DNA of 64,000 bases from the NCBI RefSeq assembly GCF_031143425.1, contig NC_090444.1, forward strand, positions 59,701,533 through 59,765,532, written 5' to 3'. Shown here in pieces: positions 1 through 12,151 of this stretch. Both the position numbers and the translations under genes were made by a program. Position 1 is the stretch's first letter. The number at the start of each line of letters is the position of its first letter. Origin of the DNA: Pleurodeles waltl (taxonomy: Eukaryota > Chordata > Amphibia > Caudata > Salamandridae). Under the pieces are notes generated by a model. It ran no database searches. It worked only from the letters and a program-made list of their open reading frames with translations, and had not been told where the DNA came from.

Positions 1-560
1 AACCACAAGAAAAGTCAACTCTAGGAAGGAATTCACTGCAACCTTCTCTACTGCACACTACTGCACCTCAAACACCATGAGAACGCTAGGACCTTTCACA
101 CCAACCATTACTAGAATACTGGCCTCTACCACTTTGATTCACATCAAAACAGTATAGGTAGGCATGTGAGCCATCACCATAGCCACTGACTTTACCACTG
201 CACACTGCAAACACCAGCAGAATGCCACAGCCCCTGTTAAAACTACCATTTAAAATCTTACCAGAACATTACTACAAGTGTACATCATAGCTTCCAACTC
301 AACATAGAAGAATTGTAAACCCTAAGACCCACACTTCCCTCTTGTATGCTATTAGTCCTAACAAAATAGTCAGGCGCACACCTGCCTTGAGAGATCCTGA
401 AAGAAAACTGCTGCATTATCTGAAGCCATCCATGTGTACTTCCACCAGAACCCTCTGCACACGTTGCTCCTGGCTCTCACTGTCCGCTCCAAAGTACTCC
501 AGTCTGTACAATGTAGCCGTCAGAGAAACCAGACACAACATGAACCTGAATAAGTAACAC
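1..560. other. Unassigned sequence, no gene recognised
   Basis: Non-repetitive-looking, moderately AT-rich sequence left of the first TIR element. I see no splice-bounded exon, RNA gene or tandem repeat. It lies downstream of the kinase exon at 3281-3412 on the minus strand, so it is probably intron or 3' flank of that gene. The final kinase exon (C-lobe end) was not found in the window. Confidence 0.4.
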
Positions 561-563
561 TAT

Positions 564-1198
564 GGGCCTCATTACGAGGCTGGTGGTCTTAAGACTGCTA
601 GCCGCGGGACGGCGGTCGGACTGCCATAGACAGGGTGGTCTGCCCGCCCCATTATGACCCTGGCTGAGCCGCCACGGTCATACCGTCGAAACCGCCACGC
701 TGCAGCCATTCTGCAGCCTGGCAGTCCCGGCGGTTGTAATCCACCAGGGCAGTGCTGCAAGCAGCGCTGCCCTGGGGATTACGAGCCCTCATCCGGCAGC
801 CTTTCCATGGCGGTAAACACCGCCATGGAAAGGATGGCGGAATGGGGTGTCGGGGGGACCTGGGGCCCCTGCGCTGCCCATGCACTTGGCATGGGCATTG
901 CAGGGGCCCCCATGCACAGCCCCATTGTGCATTTCACAGCACAAATTACGGGCAGTGAAATGCGCTACGGGTGCTGTTGCACCCGACACACCTCAACGTT
1001 GCCGCCGGCTCGATTATGAGCCGGCTTCAATGTTGTGGTGAGTTTTCCACTGGGCCAGCAGGCGGAAATGCTGTTTTCGTCCACTGGCCCACAGAAAACT
1101 CCTAAAAGGGTGGCAATCATACCGCCGTGCTGGCGGTATGATAGCGTTCGCGGCTTCGGCGGACTTTGAAAAATGCTGCTGAAGTCATAATGAGGGCC
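564..1198. mobile_element. Non-autonomous Harbinger-like TIR element (MITE), 635 bp
   Basis: The left end reads GGGCCTCATTACGAGG and the right end, reverse-complemented, reads GGCCCTCATTATGAC, giving related imperfect inverted ends. Both sides carry TAT (561-563 and 1199-1201), a 3-bp target duplication as expected for PIF/Harbinger. The interior is GC-rich with CCGCC-type motifs and no protein-coding capacity; the several open frames on both strands are by-products of that composition. The ends share the TCATTnTGAC core with the autonomous element at 42018-51042, so that family may have mobilised it. Confidence 0.7.
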
Positions 1199-1201
1199 TA
1201 T

Positions 1202-1786
1202 GTCTGTAGGGGAGATGTCTCGCTTGTAGCCCACCAGGCCAAAATGTCCCCATAAGACTGTTCTCTTTAGGACACATATGTTCAGGGTATAACATGGCAT
1301 TCCCCTTAATACCAAAGGATTTAGCATTTTGCATGAGGCATGCTGGTATCTCTTTATCCCATGTGATTTAAGGTATTCATCGTAAGGCGCCAGAGTCACT
1401 TCGGGGATTCAGATTAGTAAAGCCAGACAAAATATCTTGCCTAGATATGTTAACTTGAGAGACATATTTCAAACATCTTTCCTGAGCTGTTAGTACTTAT
1501 CCAGTTACATAAGAAGAATAAGGTTTAGATTAAAGAGAGCAGATACAATTATTTCTTCTGAGAACCAAAGGTCAGGAAAACTTTGGAGGTAAAAGGAAAT
1601 CTCTGACTCGTGGTTGCCTAGGACAGCAGTCGACAAATACCTTCGACCAGTAGCCTGCCAGAAACTGAAAAGGATAATAAATAGAAACAGGACTAACGCA
1701 ACTCCAACTTTGTAACCACCTTATGAAACTAAGCATCAACCGGCCTTCCTAATCCCACACTGGTACTTCCCCCTAACAACCCTCAC
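1202..1786. other. Intronic or flanking sequence, nothing recognised
   Basis: AT-leaning sequence between two TIR elements. I see no exon, tandem array or RNA gene in it. Confidence 0.35.
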
Positions 1787-1789
1787 TGA

Positions 1790-2892
1790 GGGCCAGATGT
1801 ACGACCGTTTTTACGTGTGCAATTGGAGATTCAGCCTGTTTGCAACTGCTAAAATGGCCTCTTAATGTGCAACCACTATTCTGTGAGTCGGTAACCTATT
1901 ACAGACTCACAAAATAGGGTTTGCGAGTTTCTATTAGAAAGGGGCATGCCAAGGGCGTCCCTTCCTAATAGCGAGTTGCAGGGGGATGTACGATTGTTTT
2001 GCGACCAGGATGCGGTCGCAAAACAATCGCAGTTTATCGCCTACTTCAAGTAGGTGGTGAGCCAGTTGCAGACGGGAAAGGGTCCCCAGGTGAATGGTAG
2101 CGAAAATGTTTTTTAAGAGCAGGGAGTGGTCCCACGGACCACTGTTTACCCTTAAAAAATAAAACAGAAACGTTCCATTTTTCTTTTTGAAACACATTTA
2201 AAAAAAAGGTTGCTTTATTTAAAAGCAAACACAGACATGGGGCCAGATGCACAAAGCATTTTACCCGGTTGCAAACGACCCACCAGGCTGTTTGCGACCA
2301 GTAAAATGCATTTTGGCATGTACCAAAGGCAAAAAGCGACTCACATTTTGCTTTTGCGATTTGGTATTAGGAAGGAGCGTGTTTAGGGCGTCCCTTCCTA
2401 ATATCGATTCGCACACTGGTATGTATGAATGTTTTACAACCGGAATGCAGTTTCAAAACATTCATACTTTACCGACTCCGTAGAGAAGGCGGTAACCCAT
2501 TCGCAAATATGAAGGGGTAACCAAAGGACCTCCTTCTCTTTGTGAATGTGGGTAAAAACATTTCTAAAGTACTCTTAAAAAATTAAAAGATAACTTCTAG
2601 GAAAACAGGCTGCATTACAAAAAAAAGTTTGCTTTTTAAAAAAAGCGAACACAGACATGGTGGTCTGCTGATCCCATCAGCCACCATCCATGTGCTTATG
2701 GTCATTCCCAATGGGTCGCAAATTGTGACCTGTCTCATTAATATTGATGAGGACGGTCAACTGTGACCCTGTTGGGAATCACTAAATGTGTCTGTGACAC
2801 ATTAGTATATTTCCTTTTGTGACTTGCAGTTTGCAAATCACTAACATTCACAAATTGCGAGTCGCAATCTCTGATGGTCGTACATTTGGCCC
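1790..2892. mobile_element. TIR element, about 1.1 kb, non-coding
   Basis: The left end is GGGCCAGATGTACGACC; the right end, reverse-complemented, is GGGCCAAATGTACGACC, one mismatch over 17 bases. TGA flanks both ends (1787-1789 and 2893-2895). The interior carries many short motifs such as TTTGCGACC and GTCGCAAA in both orientations. A second end-like start (GGGGCCAGATGCACAAAG) at about 2236 suggests a nested or rearranged copy. No transposase is present. The superfamily is inferred only from the 3-bp duplication and is probably Harbinger-like. Confidence 0.6.
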
Positions 2893-2895
2893 TGA

Positions 2896-3416
<521 letters not shown>

Positions 3417-3533
3417 TCAGAGAGAGAGAGAGACCTGTCAGTGGGAAGCTTGAAAGGATTACAGAGCAGAATTTGCACTATTTTGCGCAAGTAATTATGA
3501 AAACAGCAGAAGTAAATCCAGGGCAACAATAAT

Positions 3534-3662
3534 AGGAGAATGGAGGTTGTGATATCCAGATTGATGTACAGACATGGAAATTCCTTCACCTGAACATAGG
3601 AGAATGGAGGTTGTGATATTCAAATGTGAAATTGAGACATGGAAATTCCTTTGCCTGAACAC
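3534..3662. repeat. Two tandem copies of a ~64-bp unit
   Basis: Two adjacent units begin AGGAGAATGGAGGTTGTGAT (3534 and 3598), and each ends with a GACATGGAAATTCCTT..CCTGAACA segment. They form the edge of a dispersed repeat that recurs near 14400. Confidence 0.7.
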
Positions 3663-3862
3663 AGAATGTTCAGTACCTCAGATGTATGTCTGAACATGGG
3701 ATGTTCAAACACCCCATGGTTTTTTAATAAAGGTATTTGGAGAACAATGAGCTGACTATGGCGGGCACGACACGTCTGGTGGCTCCTTTGAAATAAACCT
3801 ACCTCATACTTCAAATCTTTATGTTGTGTCTTGCCTTCGATCACCACAGCTTCATTGGTGAC
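3598..3862. repeat. Dispersed repeat, empty-site copy
   Basis: The segment running from GACATGGAAATTCCTTTGCC to TTGTGTCTTGCCTTCGATC matches 14430-15115 at high identity. The second copy carries an extra ~466 bp between CCTGAACA and CAGAATGTTCAGTAC; here those two sequences are contiguous, so this copy shows the uninterrupted state. No coding potential is seen. Confidence 0.75.
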
Positions 3863-3864
3863 GA

Positions 3865-4645
3865 GCGGGAGTAAGACGCTACCAGGATTATATGTCAGCA
3901 CTATGAAGGAAGCCATTGTTCAAACCGGAAACCGCAAGTTTGTTTGTTCCCTTGTCCACTTTTCGTGACTCACATTTTCAGCGGGTTGGGGCTAATAATT
4001 TGTGGTTGGAAAAACTCTTGTTTTCTATTCTAGGCCACAGATTTGAGGTCTGTCATTTGCTGAAACGCATTTGAGTTTCAGGCCAGTCGTTGGAAGGATA
4101 TATGCTCCATTGACCATTGAAAGAGAAGCAAATGTTTTGAAACAAGCTCTATTTCCCATGCACGGCGGCCATCGTGGGTGATTGCGAGGTTCCTTATTCA
4201 CTGTTATTGGATTCAAGCTTAGGATATTAACGCAAACTTGCAAGATTTACTGTTCTCAGTGCTGATCGTTTACTTCTTCGGTGATTGGCACACAGTACAG
4301 ACAGAGTTAACCTCATTAATACAAGTTTAACAGATATAAAGAACGGTATGATTTTCATAAGCAGCTATACAATGCAAGGCCAGGCAAGTCTTCACTTAAT
4401 TGACGCTTTGCAGCCATTTTATGATTACTGTTTTCAATCATGCATGCATAGTCATTTTCTGGCTACGTTCATTGCGCATGTCAGGCGGCCATTTTGTGAA
4501 ATTGGGAAGTTTCCCAAAGTAAGCTCTAACGCATTAAGGAACACACACATCGCACGTGCAACGTATCGGTCATCTTAAAATAAGAAATTTACCCATTCTT
4601 CATATTTTACAAAATAAATCATCTTGCACTGTTTTTCAGACCAGA
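3865..4645. other. Intron, nothing recognised
   Basis: AT-rich intron sequence between the kinase exons, without an exon, RNA gene or clear mobile-element end. Confidence 0.35.
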
Positions 4646-4649
4646 AAAA

Positions 4650-4885
4650 GGAGAGCCATTACAGCGTTAATTAGCCTGCACAGTACTTTGGTGAAAGGCA
4701 CACCAAAATCAAACAATTCCATCAGTAATTACCCTGCATTGTACCTCGGTGACAGGCACACCAAAAAAAAACTACAGCATTACTCAGCCTGAACTGTACC
4801 TCAGTAACAGGGACACAAAAATATAACAATTGTATCAGTAATTAGCCTACACAGTACCTCAGTGACAGGCAACAGTGATACAATA
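4650..4885. repeat. Short tandem array, ~65-bp unit, about 3.5 copies
   Basis: Diverged units share the pattern AGCCTGCACAGTACCTCGGTGACAGGCACACC followed by an A-rich stretch and CAATT..ATCAGTAATT. Copies start near 4672, 4733, 4787 and 4848. The array is non-coding. Confidence 0.65.
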
Positions 4886-5029
4886 ATTTTGGAAATAGTG
4901 TATATCAGCTTTTGTATATGTTTCATCAGCAGTGATTAACTCACTTTCTATGGTTGTATTATTCTGTATCATTTATCAGTAATTATGTTTACTCTGTTCC
5001 ACTTTAAAAAAAGTTATTGATCCAACATG

Positions 5030-5455
5030 CAGTCTGTAAATCCACCTTCACCTTTTCTTGATAGCCCAGGTGAACCACAGTGACTTGGAGAAACTGGTTT
5101 GATGCTTTCCAGACTTATTTAGGTGCAATAGGAGCAGCAAGGCTCCAAGCAAAAAGAACAAAAATATTCATTACTTCACTCTCCTGGTTTTGAGGGTTGT
5201 GCAATATTCAAATATCTTCCAGAAATTGAATTCACAGAGGAAGAGCAAGGAGCTGAATTTATTGAAGCTGTTAAAAATTTAGAAAAAAGATCTGTATTTA
5301 ACCAAGCATAGTTGTGCTGCATCATAGATTTTTAATGAGAAAACAACCCACTGACAAAAGTGTAGATACTTACATCAGCACTTAGAAAGTTGGTTGCAGA
5401 TTATAATTTTGAAAATTGTATTGATCAGCTTTTCAGGAATCAGTTTATTTGTTAT
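5030..5455 (+). pseudogene. Ty3/Gypsy-type gag remnant, N-terminal part
   Basis: Short open stretches resemble a retrotransposon Gag core: a W-x3-F-x3-F-x2-YL-like stretch near 5090-5130, then LRKLVADYNF and QLFRNQF up to 5455. The frame is broken by several stops and shifts. Coding continues on the far side of the LTR at 13061 in the same frame if one copy of the 5-bp duplication is counted, which shows the LTR landed inside this gag. It is an old, non-functional copy. Ty3/Gypsy is inferred from the zinc knuckle and integrase-like tail further right. Confidence 0.6.
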
Positions 5456-6842
5456 TGTTAGACCTTGCATCCCTGGCGTGGTTTCCCCTGTCTTTTTTCT
5501 TTATATTTGACTCTGTGCTGGACTTCATTTTCACTGGTTTTTGGTACTCTGGGTACTTTACCACTGCTGACCAGTGCTAAAGTGCAAGTGCTCCCTATAT
5601 AAATTGTGATTATGATTGGCTGTCCCTGATTGGCATACTTTATTTACTAGTAAGTTCCTAGTAAAGTGTACAAGAGGTGCCTAGGCCCTGTAAATCAAAT
5701 GCTACTAGAGGGCTTGCAGCACTGATTGTGCCACCCACATGAGTACCCCTGTAAACATGGCTCAGACCTGCCACTGCAGTGTCTGTGTGTGCAGTCGTGC
5801 ACTGCTAATACGACCTGGAAAGTGTACCCACTTGCCAGGCCCAAACCTTCACTTTTACTACATGTAAATCACCCCTAAGGTAGGCCCTAGGTAGCCCCAT
5901 GGCCAGGGTGGAGTGTATTTTAAAGGTGGGACATATACTGGTGTTTTTTGCATGTCCTGATAGTGAAATACTGCCAAATTTGTTTTTCACTATTCAGCTA
6001 TCTCTCCCATAGGTGAACATGGGAACTGCCTTTAAATATCCTTTAAGTGTAGTTTCCCATTGGGAGCAGATAGAGATATGGAGTTTGGAGTCTCTGAACT
6101 CACAATTTAAAAACACATTTTTTGGCAGAGTTGGATTTTAGATTGTCTGTTTGAAAATGCTACTTATAGGAAGTGGGCAGAAATGAATATAAGTAGTGGA
6201 CCCAAAACCCCAGATTTTTAAAACACTTCTGGATCAAGAGGAACCTCTGACAAGGAAAAGAGATAAAAAGCTGGAGGAGGAGTACTGCCCCTTTGCTGTG
6301 TGTGCTTTGCTGGGTTGGCCTGCACTTGCTGCTTCTGCCTTAAAGAGGACAAAGACTGGACACCAAAGACTTCATCTGCCAGGAACTGAGCTCTCTTGCT
6401 GAGTCCCCTTGACTTGCCAATTGGTGCCCCTTCCAGTCCCTGGGCCCCTGGAAAGAGAAGCTGGCAGAACCAGACTGGAAATCCACGAACCGGAGGCGAG
6501 CAGCAAAAATTTATTTTTCACGCATATTAGGTACTTTGTGCTAAAAAAACGCATCCATTGATTTCTGTGGATTAAGACTCTTTTTACTTTAAAAATCCAT
6601 ATCTTTGCTTGTGTATGTTGGATTTTTGTTGTTTTGGGCTTGTTTGATTTAGATAAATAAACAAAATGTTAGACAAATTGTGGCTGTGTAAAAACGGTGC
6701 GCACATCCAAGTTTACTATTGTCCTTGATATCAAAAGTTCATGGTAATGTGTCCAAATATGACAGAGTAGAGTGCTCCAGTGGTGATACACCCAGCCACA
6801 GGGTGTAGTACGCTGTTGACCAACAAAGGTCACAGTCCATGT

Positions 6843-7490
6843 AGGAAAAGAAGCAAACCACGGCACATCACAGAGTCAAGATTAAAGTACTTTATTGCTT
6901 GGTGACAAATCGGCGCTGAAGTCCTCTGGTGTCATGGGAAACACCAGATACGTGGTGTGTAAGCACAGTAATTTCTTCAAGTTTGCATAACAACAGCCGA
7001 CACGTGTTTCGTCATCCTTGACTTTTTCAAGGCTGTAAGCATATACAAGTAGGATGTATCACAAGATTTGAAGATGAGTCACACAAATGGTGTTCATACT
7101 GTGAAAAGCATCGTTGAAGTGAGAAAACTGTGATGAGAGGCCCGATATCACAAGTCACAAAACGAAATTTACCATCATCTATCTTTGTGTAAAGAGAACG
7201 CTGTGATGGGTGACAGAAAGAAAAGAAATGTGCAACTACCAAAAAGCGTGAAAGAAAATAGCATTAAAAGCTAGAAACCTGCAAAAACCCATGCATACGA
7301 AAAAAATGTGGTTTATGGTGTACTGCTTCTAATAGTTAACACCATAAAAGAAAACCTGGAGTAGAGAGGAGAAAAGTACGTCAAAAGAATAGAACGTGTA
7401 AACAGAGAGAAAATAATATAAAGGCGTACCTTATTCAATATAAACTATAGAGTTGAACTTGATAGAACTCCAAAATTTTCAAGAATAGTA
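6843..7490 (-). repeat. Penelope terminal copy, left (inverted)
   Basis: Reverse complement of 12152-12800 at very high identity. A 71-residue open frame in each copy differs at only one residue, which gives a feel for the similarity. The high identity suggests a young insertion. Confidence 0.85.
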
Positions 7491-8990
7491 CATCAAAGTG
7501 TACCAATGATAGCATACGAATGAAATAGACCCTGGTAAGTCTGTAGGAATAAAAATAAAAGAAAAGAAAAGGGGGGTGCGGATAAAAGGGAAAAATCAAT
7601 AATGGCCGAAAGGTGATGTAAACCAAATTATTTGTGGGCAGCAAGAATCAAGGTACAAGTAGTATTAAAAAGTACCCCGGGAACAAATGTCTTGCTATGT
7701 AATTACGAAGTTATGTAAAATACACCGAGAAAAATCTTAAATAGAAAATGTGTATGTTTGGGAGAAATAAACTGAGGACTTAATACGTAGAACCTAATGT
7801 ATATAATCATTATATATGTACACCAATTAGAAAAGCTGAACCAGCGCTTGAAATAATTGAGTAGACTAGGAATTATAACTTATGGAGAGCACTCAATCGT
7901 CCGGTCCAAGCGGAAATAGAAAAGTGAGGAGAGGTCGCCTTTCAAGAGTTGCATCAAAATACGCCGAGTATAACCCCACAGTAAAACATTAGTGGGCGCC
8001 CGGCCGTCTTTAAAGACAAATATTAATAAAATGCGCGCAAGCTACGGGCGCTGGGGAAATGTCCGGTAACCGAATAACACAATAGAACTGAGGGGCGGGG
8101 GTGGCGGGGGGCTCGCCCCCGTCCGAGGGTTGTATGGGGCCATGGCTATGCAGGTGCTCTTACCTGTGTGGCGTATGGTCTGTAGTAAAACAAATGAAGG
8201 TAGCGTCGTCCTGAGACGATCGCCATCTTGGAAGGGCCATTTATTGTAATAGGTCGAAATGGAAAACAGACTAAAGGAGCCAGTAATCGGGAAGGACCCA
8301 CCATATATAAATGGAGTTGAGAGTGAGAGAAATAGACCCATAATGGTGCATATAAAAGAAATAAGACAAACGATACAGTGAAGAAATATAGCATAATGAA
8401 ATCAGATGTATTGTGTCCATCACCAAGTACTAGGTATGCACACAGAAAGTAGCGGTTGGTAAAATTCGAATGTTTTATGAAGGATTATCATTAGAATACG
8501 TGAACTACTAGAAACAGCGGCATTTTTAACAAAATCTATACATGACTGATAAATGATAATGCAAATTTAGACTCAGTCCTAAAGAATTCTTGGTGCAAAC
8601 CACAGAATCGTATTATATACAAAAGTAGCAAAGATAGTTATTATCACAAAGGGCGCAGAATTAGCATTGCATCATATAATAACCAAAAGTATCAAACATG
8701 ATTTTACAGTCAGTTCCACAGTAACGATAAACAAGAAAAAGGCAGTGTGGAATACACAGGAAGAATCACACACAATGAGCAACAAGTCTATACTAAAAAA
8801 TGTGTAACAGTACGTTGCACAAAAAACATTAGTCAGTCATGTTAGAACATATATAGTGCAACAAAAAGTATATAGGGTGGTATGTCTCCCTTTCTTCAGA
8901 AAGACAGATCCCTTGTAAGGAGTCAAAGATGGATAGATAAAAAACAAGAGTGACACTTTAGCCATAGGAGTCGTATGTCAGGAGGTGTTT
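7491..8990 (-). other. Penelope 3' region, non-coding
   Basis: A-rich on the plus strand, with no convincing ORF downstream of the endonuclease. It lies between the GIY-YIG stop and the left terminal copy, so it is probably the element's 3' untranslated region. Confidence 0.5.
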
Positions 8991-9530
8991 CTACAAGAAG
9001 ACATGAAGGTCTTTATCCGAATTAAGCCCCTCCTCCACAGAACGCAGTTTAATTATCCATCTGCTCTCTAGTTGCCTTAAAAAGAGAGTCTTGTTGCCAC
9101 CTCTTGGACATTTACCCAGGGTAGCAATGCCATGTGTATGTATATCTAATTTCTCAAGGAAAGGGTGTGCTGAGTTGTAATGTACAGCAAATGGATAATC
9201 TCTGTTTTTGTTTTTTATTGCCCGTATATGCTCTTGCAGTCTTTCTTTGAAAGGTCTTATTGTGCTGCCAATGTAGATCTTTTTGCATGTGCAAATAATA
9301 CAGTAGACTATGAACTTAGTGTTACAGTTCATGAACTGTTTGATGCTATGTGTTATTTGTGTGTTGTGGCAGAAATTAGTGGTTTTATCCAAAGCATATT
9401 CACAAACATTACAATGGCCACATTTGTAAAAACCAGGTGGTAATATAGGTAACCAGCTGGTGTTGGTGACCGTTGGTAAGTAGCTGTGACACAATTTGTC
9501 CCTCAAAGTGCGACCTCGACGGTGGATCAT
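8991..9530 (-). CDS. GIY-YIG endonuclease domain of the Penelope element
   Basis: This 179-residue open frame carries a Penelope-type GIY-YIG nuclease. It contains a CGHCNVC cysteine pair (residues 37-43), a degenerate first motif VYCI (75-78), YIGST (86-90), and R-x-EH-type residues around 92-101. Such nucleases nick target DNA to prime reverse transcription. The ATG at 9530 is probably not a real start: the frame is open upstream with plausible protein sequence to about 9654, where a ten-A run separates it from the RT frame. In the intact ancestor it was most likely the C-terminal domain of one RT-endonuclease protein. Confidence 0.85.
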   Translation of the reverse strand: MIHRRGRTLRDKLCHSYLPTVTNTSWLPILPPGFYKCGHCNVCEYALDKTTNFCHNTQITHSIKQFMNCNTKFIVYCIICTCKKIYIGSTIRPFKERLQEHIRAIKNKNRDYPFAVHYNSAHPFLEKLDIHTHGIATLGKCPRGGNKTLFLRQLESRWIIKLRSVEEGLNSDKDLHVFL

Positions 9531-9637
9531 GTCTGGTCTGTTTTTTAAAACTTTCTTGAGACTTTCCTCAGTCAGTAGAATGTGCCAATTTTTCTTAAGA
9601 ATCTTAAATACTTCCGGACTGGCACACGTGTAAGTAG

Positions 9638-11398
9638 TTACAACTGCTGGTGTCTTTTTTTTTTGCGGTGTGTCTGTTGCCGTGATTTTTTACGGAAAAG
9701 TGATGTCCTGTCAACCTTTGTGATCCTTTCCCGTGTGCTACTCAATAACTTACTAGAGTAGCCTCTATTTAGGAAGCGATGTTCCAATAGGTCTAGTTGT
9801 CTAAAAAATTCAGAGTCTTCCTGGCAGTTACGTCTGACCCTTATTGCTTCCCCAAACGGAATAGCTTTAATTTGGGAGTGAGGGTGGGCACTGCTAGCAT
9901 GGAGGATGGAGTTTGAGGCAGTGGCCTTTCTGAACAGCCTGGAACAAATATGGTTCCCGTCCGAATATAATGTCACGTCCAAAAAATCAACACTCATAGA
10001 ACTGATGTTACTAGTGAAATGTATGTTATAGGAATTGTCATTTAGGTACTGGATGAGCCGATCTAGGGACATGCGATCCCCTGACCAAAAAAGGAGGACA
10101 TCATCAATATATCGACCCCAGTACAGGATATGCTGCGTGAGAGCCGGTGGACACCTGGTCCATAAGTGATGATGTTCAAAATGTCCCATGTAAAGATTGG
10201 CAAAAGAGGGCGAAAATTTGGCCCCCATAGCCACCCCCTGTTGTTGTCTGTACCAGGACCCTTCATGTAAAAAAATGTTGTTGTCCATAACTAGATTGAT
10301 AAGATCCATCAACATGTTAGAGTGTTCCAAAAACATGGCATCTCTTTTGTCGAGAAAAAATCGAATGGCTGCCAAACCCTCTTTTTTTGGTATGCAAGTG
10401 TACAGAGAAGTGACGTCTAAGGTGGCCAAAAAATGACCATCCGTCCAATCATAATCTGCAGTGAGACTGAGGAGGTGTGTTGTGTCTTTAATAAATGACG
10501 GAAGATTGCATACAAAGGGTTGTAGGAAGAGATCGATATACTCCGACAGCTTCTCGGTGGGTGAATTGATGCCAGAAATAATAGGTCTACCAGGAGGAAA
10601 GGGTGCTGATTTATGTACTTTGGGAAGAATGTAAATACATGGAGACATGGGCGTTGGATTAAAAAGATATTTGCATTCGGAATTGGTTAGGAGGCCTCTG
10701 TCCATCCAGAAACTAAGTGTGGTCTCTATGGTTTTAGTGATTTTGTCAATAGGGTTAATAGGAAGTTTACAGTAGGCTTTCTGATCTTTGAGTTGTCTGT
10801 CTATTTCTCCAATGTAGTCACTACGGTTCATGATGACAATATTACCACCCTTATCTGCCTCCTTAACTACTATGTCTTTGGTATCATCCAGAGAGCGCAG
10901 AGCCATGTGCTCCTGTGGGCTCAGATTGCGTGACCAGGATTTCCGACCCAATGTATATTGATTCTCCAATTTATAGAGATCATCAGTGACCAGTTTATGG
11001 AACACATCAATAGCATTGTCTGATGAGAAAACAGGTGTAAATCTAGATCGTGGTCTAAGACCACTAATACATGTAGTGGAACTGTTTAGACCTAGGTCAT
11101 TAGCGATGTCATTGCAGGTGGGTGTAGGTCCACTGTCATCAGTATTTTCTAAGGAAAGTAGGGTCTGTATGTCCCTTATGTCATTGATAGAAAAATCTCC
11201 AGTAGTAGGGTTGACCGTATGTCTTACGTCAGTTAAATGTTTGTGATCAAAGTATTTCATAAGTTTACACTTTCGTGTGAATTTAAAAAGATCTATGTGC
11301 ATGGTTGTGAAGTCTGGGAAGGCAATTGGAACAAAACCCAAACCTTTTTTGAGGACACTCAACTGTTGTTCATCTAAGGTGGTGTCTGATAAGTTCAT
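9638..11398 (-). CDS. Penelope-like reverse transcriptase
   Basis: This 586-residue ORF contains RT motifs in order: GRPIISG (about 270-276), LATLDVTSLYT with the domain A aspartate at about 328, the QGVAMGAKFSPSFANLYM domain B region, and YIDDVLLFW with catalytic aspartates at about 432-433. It would copy element RNA at a nicked chromosomal site. The frame is uninterrupted and both catalytic motifs are intact. It ends shortly after the ten-A run at 9655-9664 that throws it out of the GIY-YIG frame. Upstream, the same frame stays open past the first ATG and overlaps the 11434-11880 ORF, so the true N-terminus is uncertain. Confidence 0.9.
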   Translation of the reverse strand: MNLSDTTLDEQQLSVLKKGLGFVPIAFPDFTTMHIDLFKFTRKCKLMKYFDHKHLTDVRHTVNPTTGDFSINDIRDIQTLLSLENTDDSGPTPTCNDIANDLGLNSSTTCISGLRPRSRFTPVFSSDNAIDVFHKLVTDDLYKLENQYTLGRKSWSRNLSPQEHMALRSLDDTKDIVVKEADKGGNIVIMNRSDYIGEIDRQLKDQKAYCKLPINPIDKITKTIETTLSFWMDRGLLTNSECKYLFNPTPMSPCIYILPKVHKSAPFPPGRPIISGINSPTEKLSEYIDLFLQPFVCNLPSFIKDTTHLLSLTADYDWTDGHFLATLDVTSLYTCIPKKEGLAAIRFFLDKRDAMFLEHSNMLMDLINLVMDNNIFLHEGSWYRQQQGVAMGAKFSPSFANLYMGHFEHHHLWTRCPPALTQHILYWGRYIDDVLLFWSGDRMSLDRLIQYLNDNSYNIHFTSNISSMSVDFLDVTLYSDGNHICSRLFRKATASNSILHASSAHPHSQIKAIPFGEAIRVRRNCQEDSEFFRQLDLLEHRFLNRGYSSKLLSSTRERITKVDRTSLFRKKSRQQTHRKKKRHQQL

Positions 11399-11433
11399 TA
11401 CACATAAATCGTCGTCGTGAGTTGTGCAGTTGT

Positions 11434-11880
11434 CTAGTTCTTTATGTTGCGTGTCGCTGATCTTGTGGTGACCCCGGTCTTGTTGTTTATTTGTTCCGCC
11501 CTTTTTTCTCTTTCCCCTTCTGGTTCTCTTGAATAGGTGTTTTGCGTATTTCTGTTGTGCCTCTGTCCTCTGCGGAACCTTTCCATTTCTAATAAAAAAG
11601 TCGACTTATTAAGGGAGAGGCTACCATGTTCCTGTCGAGAACTACTCGCCTCCTCGCTGGTAATGCTAGAACAACTTGATAGTTCAGTGTCACTAGATGT
11701 AATACTAGAGACAGGTTGTGCTGGCGGTAATGATGCCCTGTTAATCCGATTGTCATTGTTACAGTTGTCAAATTTATGGGCAAAGGTAAAAACCCTGCCA
11801 GTAGCATAGTCGTTGGCATCTCGTCTTAATTTACGCATTTTTTTTATCTTTAATGTATGTCTGATGTTGCTGGAGTACAT
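11434..11880 (-). CDS. Penelope N-terminal ORF, basic and serine-rich
   Basis: This 148-residue open frame lies immediately 5' of the RT ORF and overlaps its extended frame. It is rich in Lys/Arg at the start (KIKKMRKLRR), then Ser/Thr (SSITSSDTELSSCSS). I recognise no domain. It may be the N-terminal extension of the same polyprotein in a shifted frame, or a separate small ORF. No stop-free join to the RT frame is evident without a frame change. Confidence 0.55.
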   Translation of the reverse strand: MYSSNIRHTLKIKKMRKLRRDANDYATGRVFTFAHKFDNCNNDNRINRASLPPAQPVSSITSSDTELSSCSSITSEEASSSRQEHGSLSLNKSTFLLEMERFRRGQRHNRNTQNTYSREPEGEREKRAEQINNKTGVTTRSATRNIKN

Positions 11881-12151
11881 TATTCAGGATATCATAATTT
11901 TTGGTTATGCCCTCCTTGAGGTTTGTGCCCTGAATCTCTTTCTCTAGTAGTTCAATTTCCACGAGTAAGCGGTCCCTCTTTTCCCTGGCATCCCTGATGA
12001 GTATGTCCATAATGCCAAAAGAAGAGCTAATGAGTAGTTGTTCCCATTCTTGTAGTAGCAGGGGGTTAAGATCCCCGAAGGATGGGAAAAGAACTACTCG
12101 CAGCCCCCTTGGTATTTGTTTGATTTGTATATAGCGTTCAAGGATGGTGAA

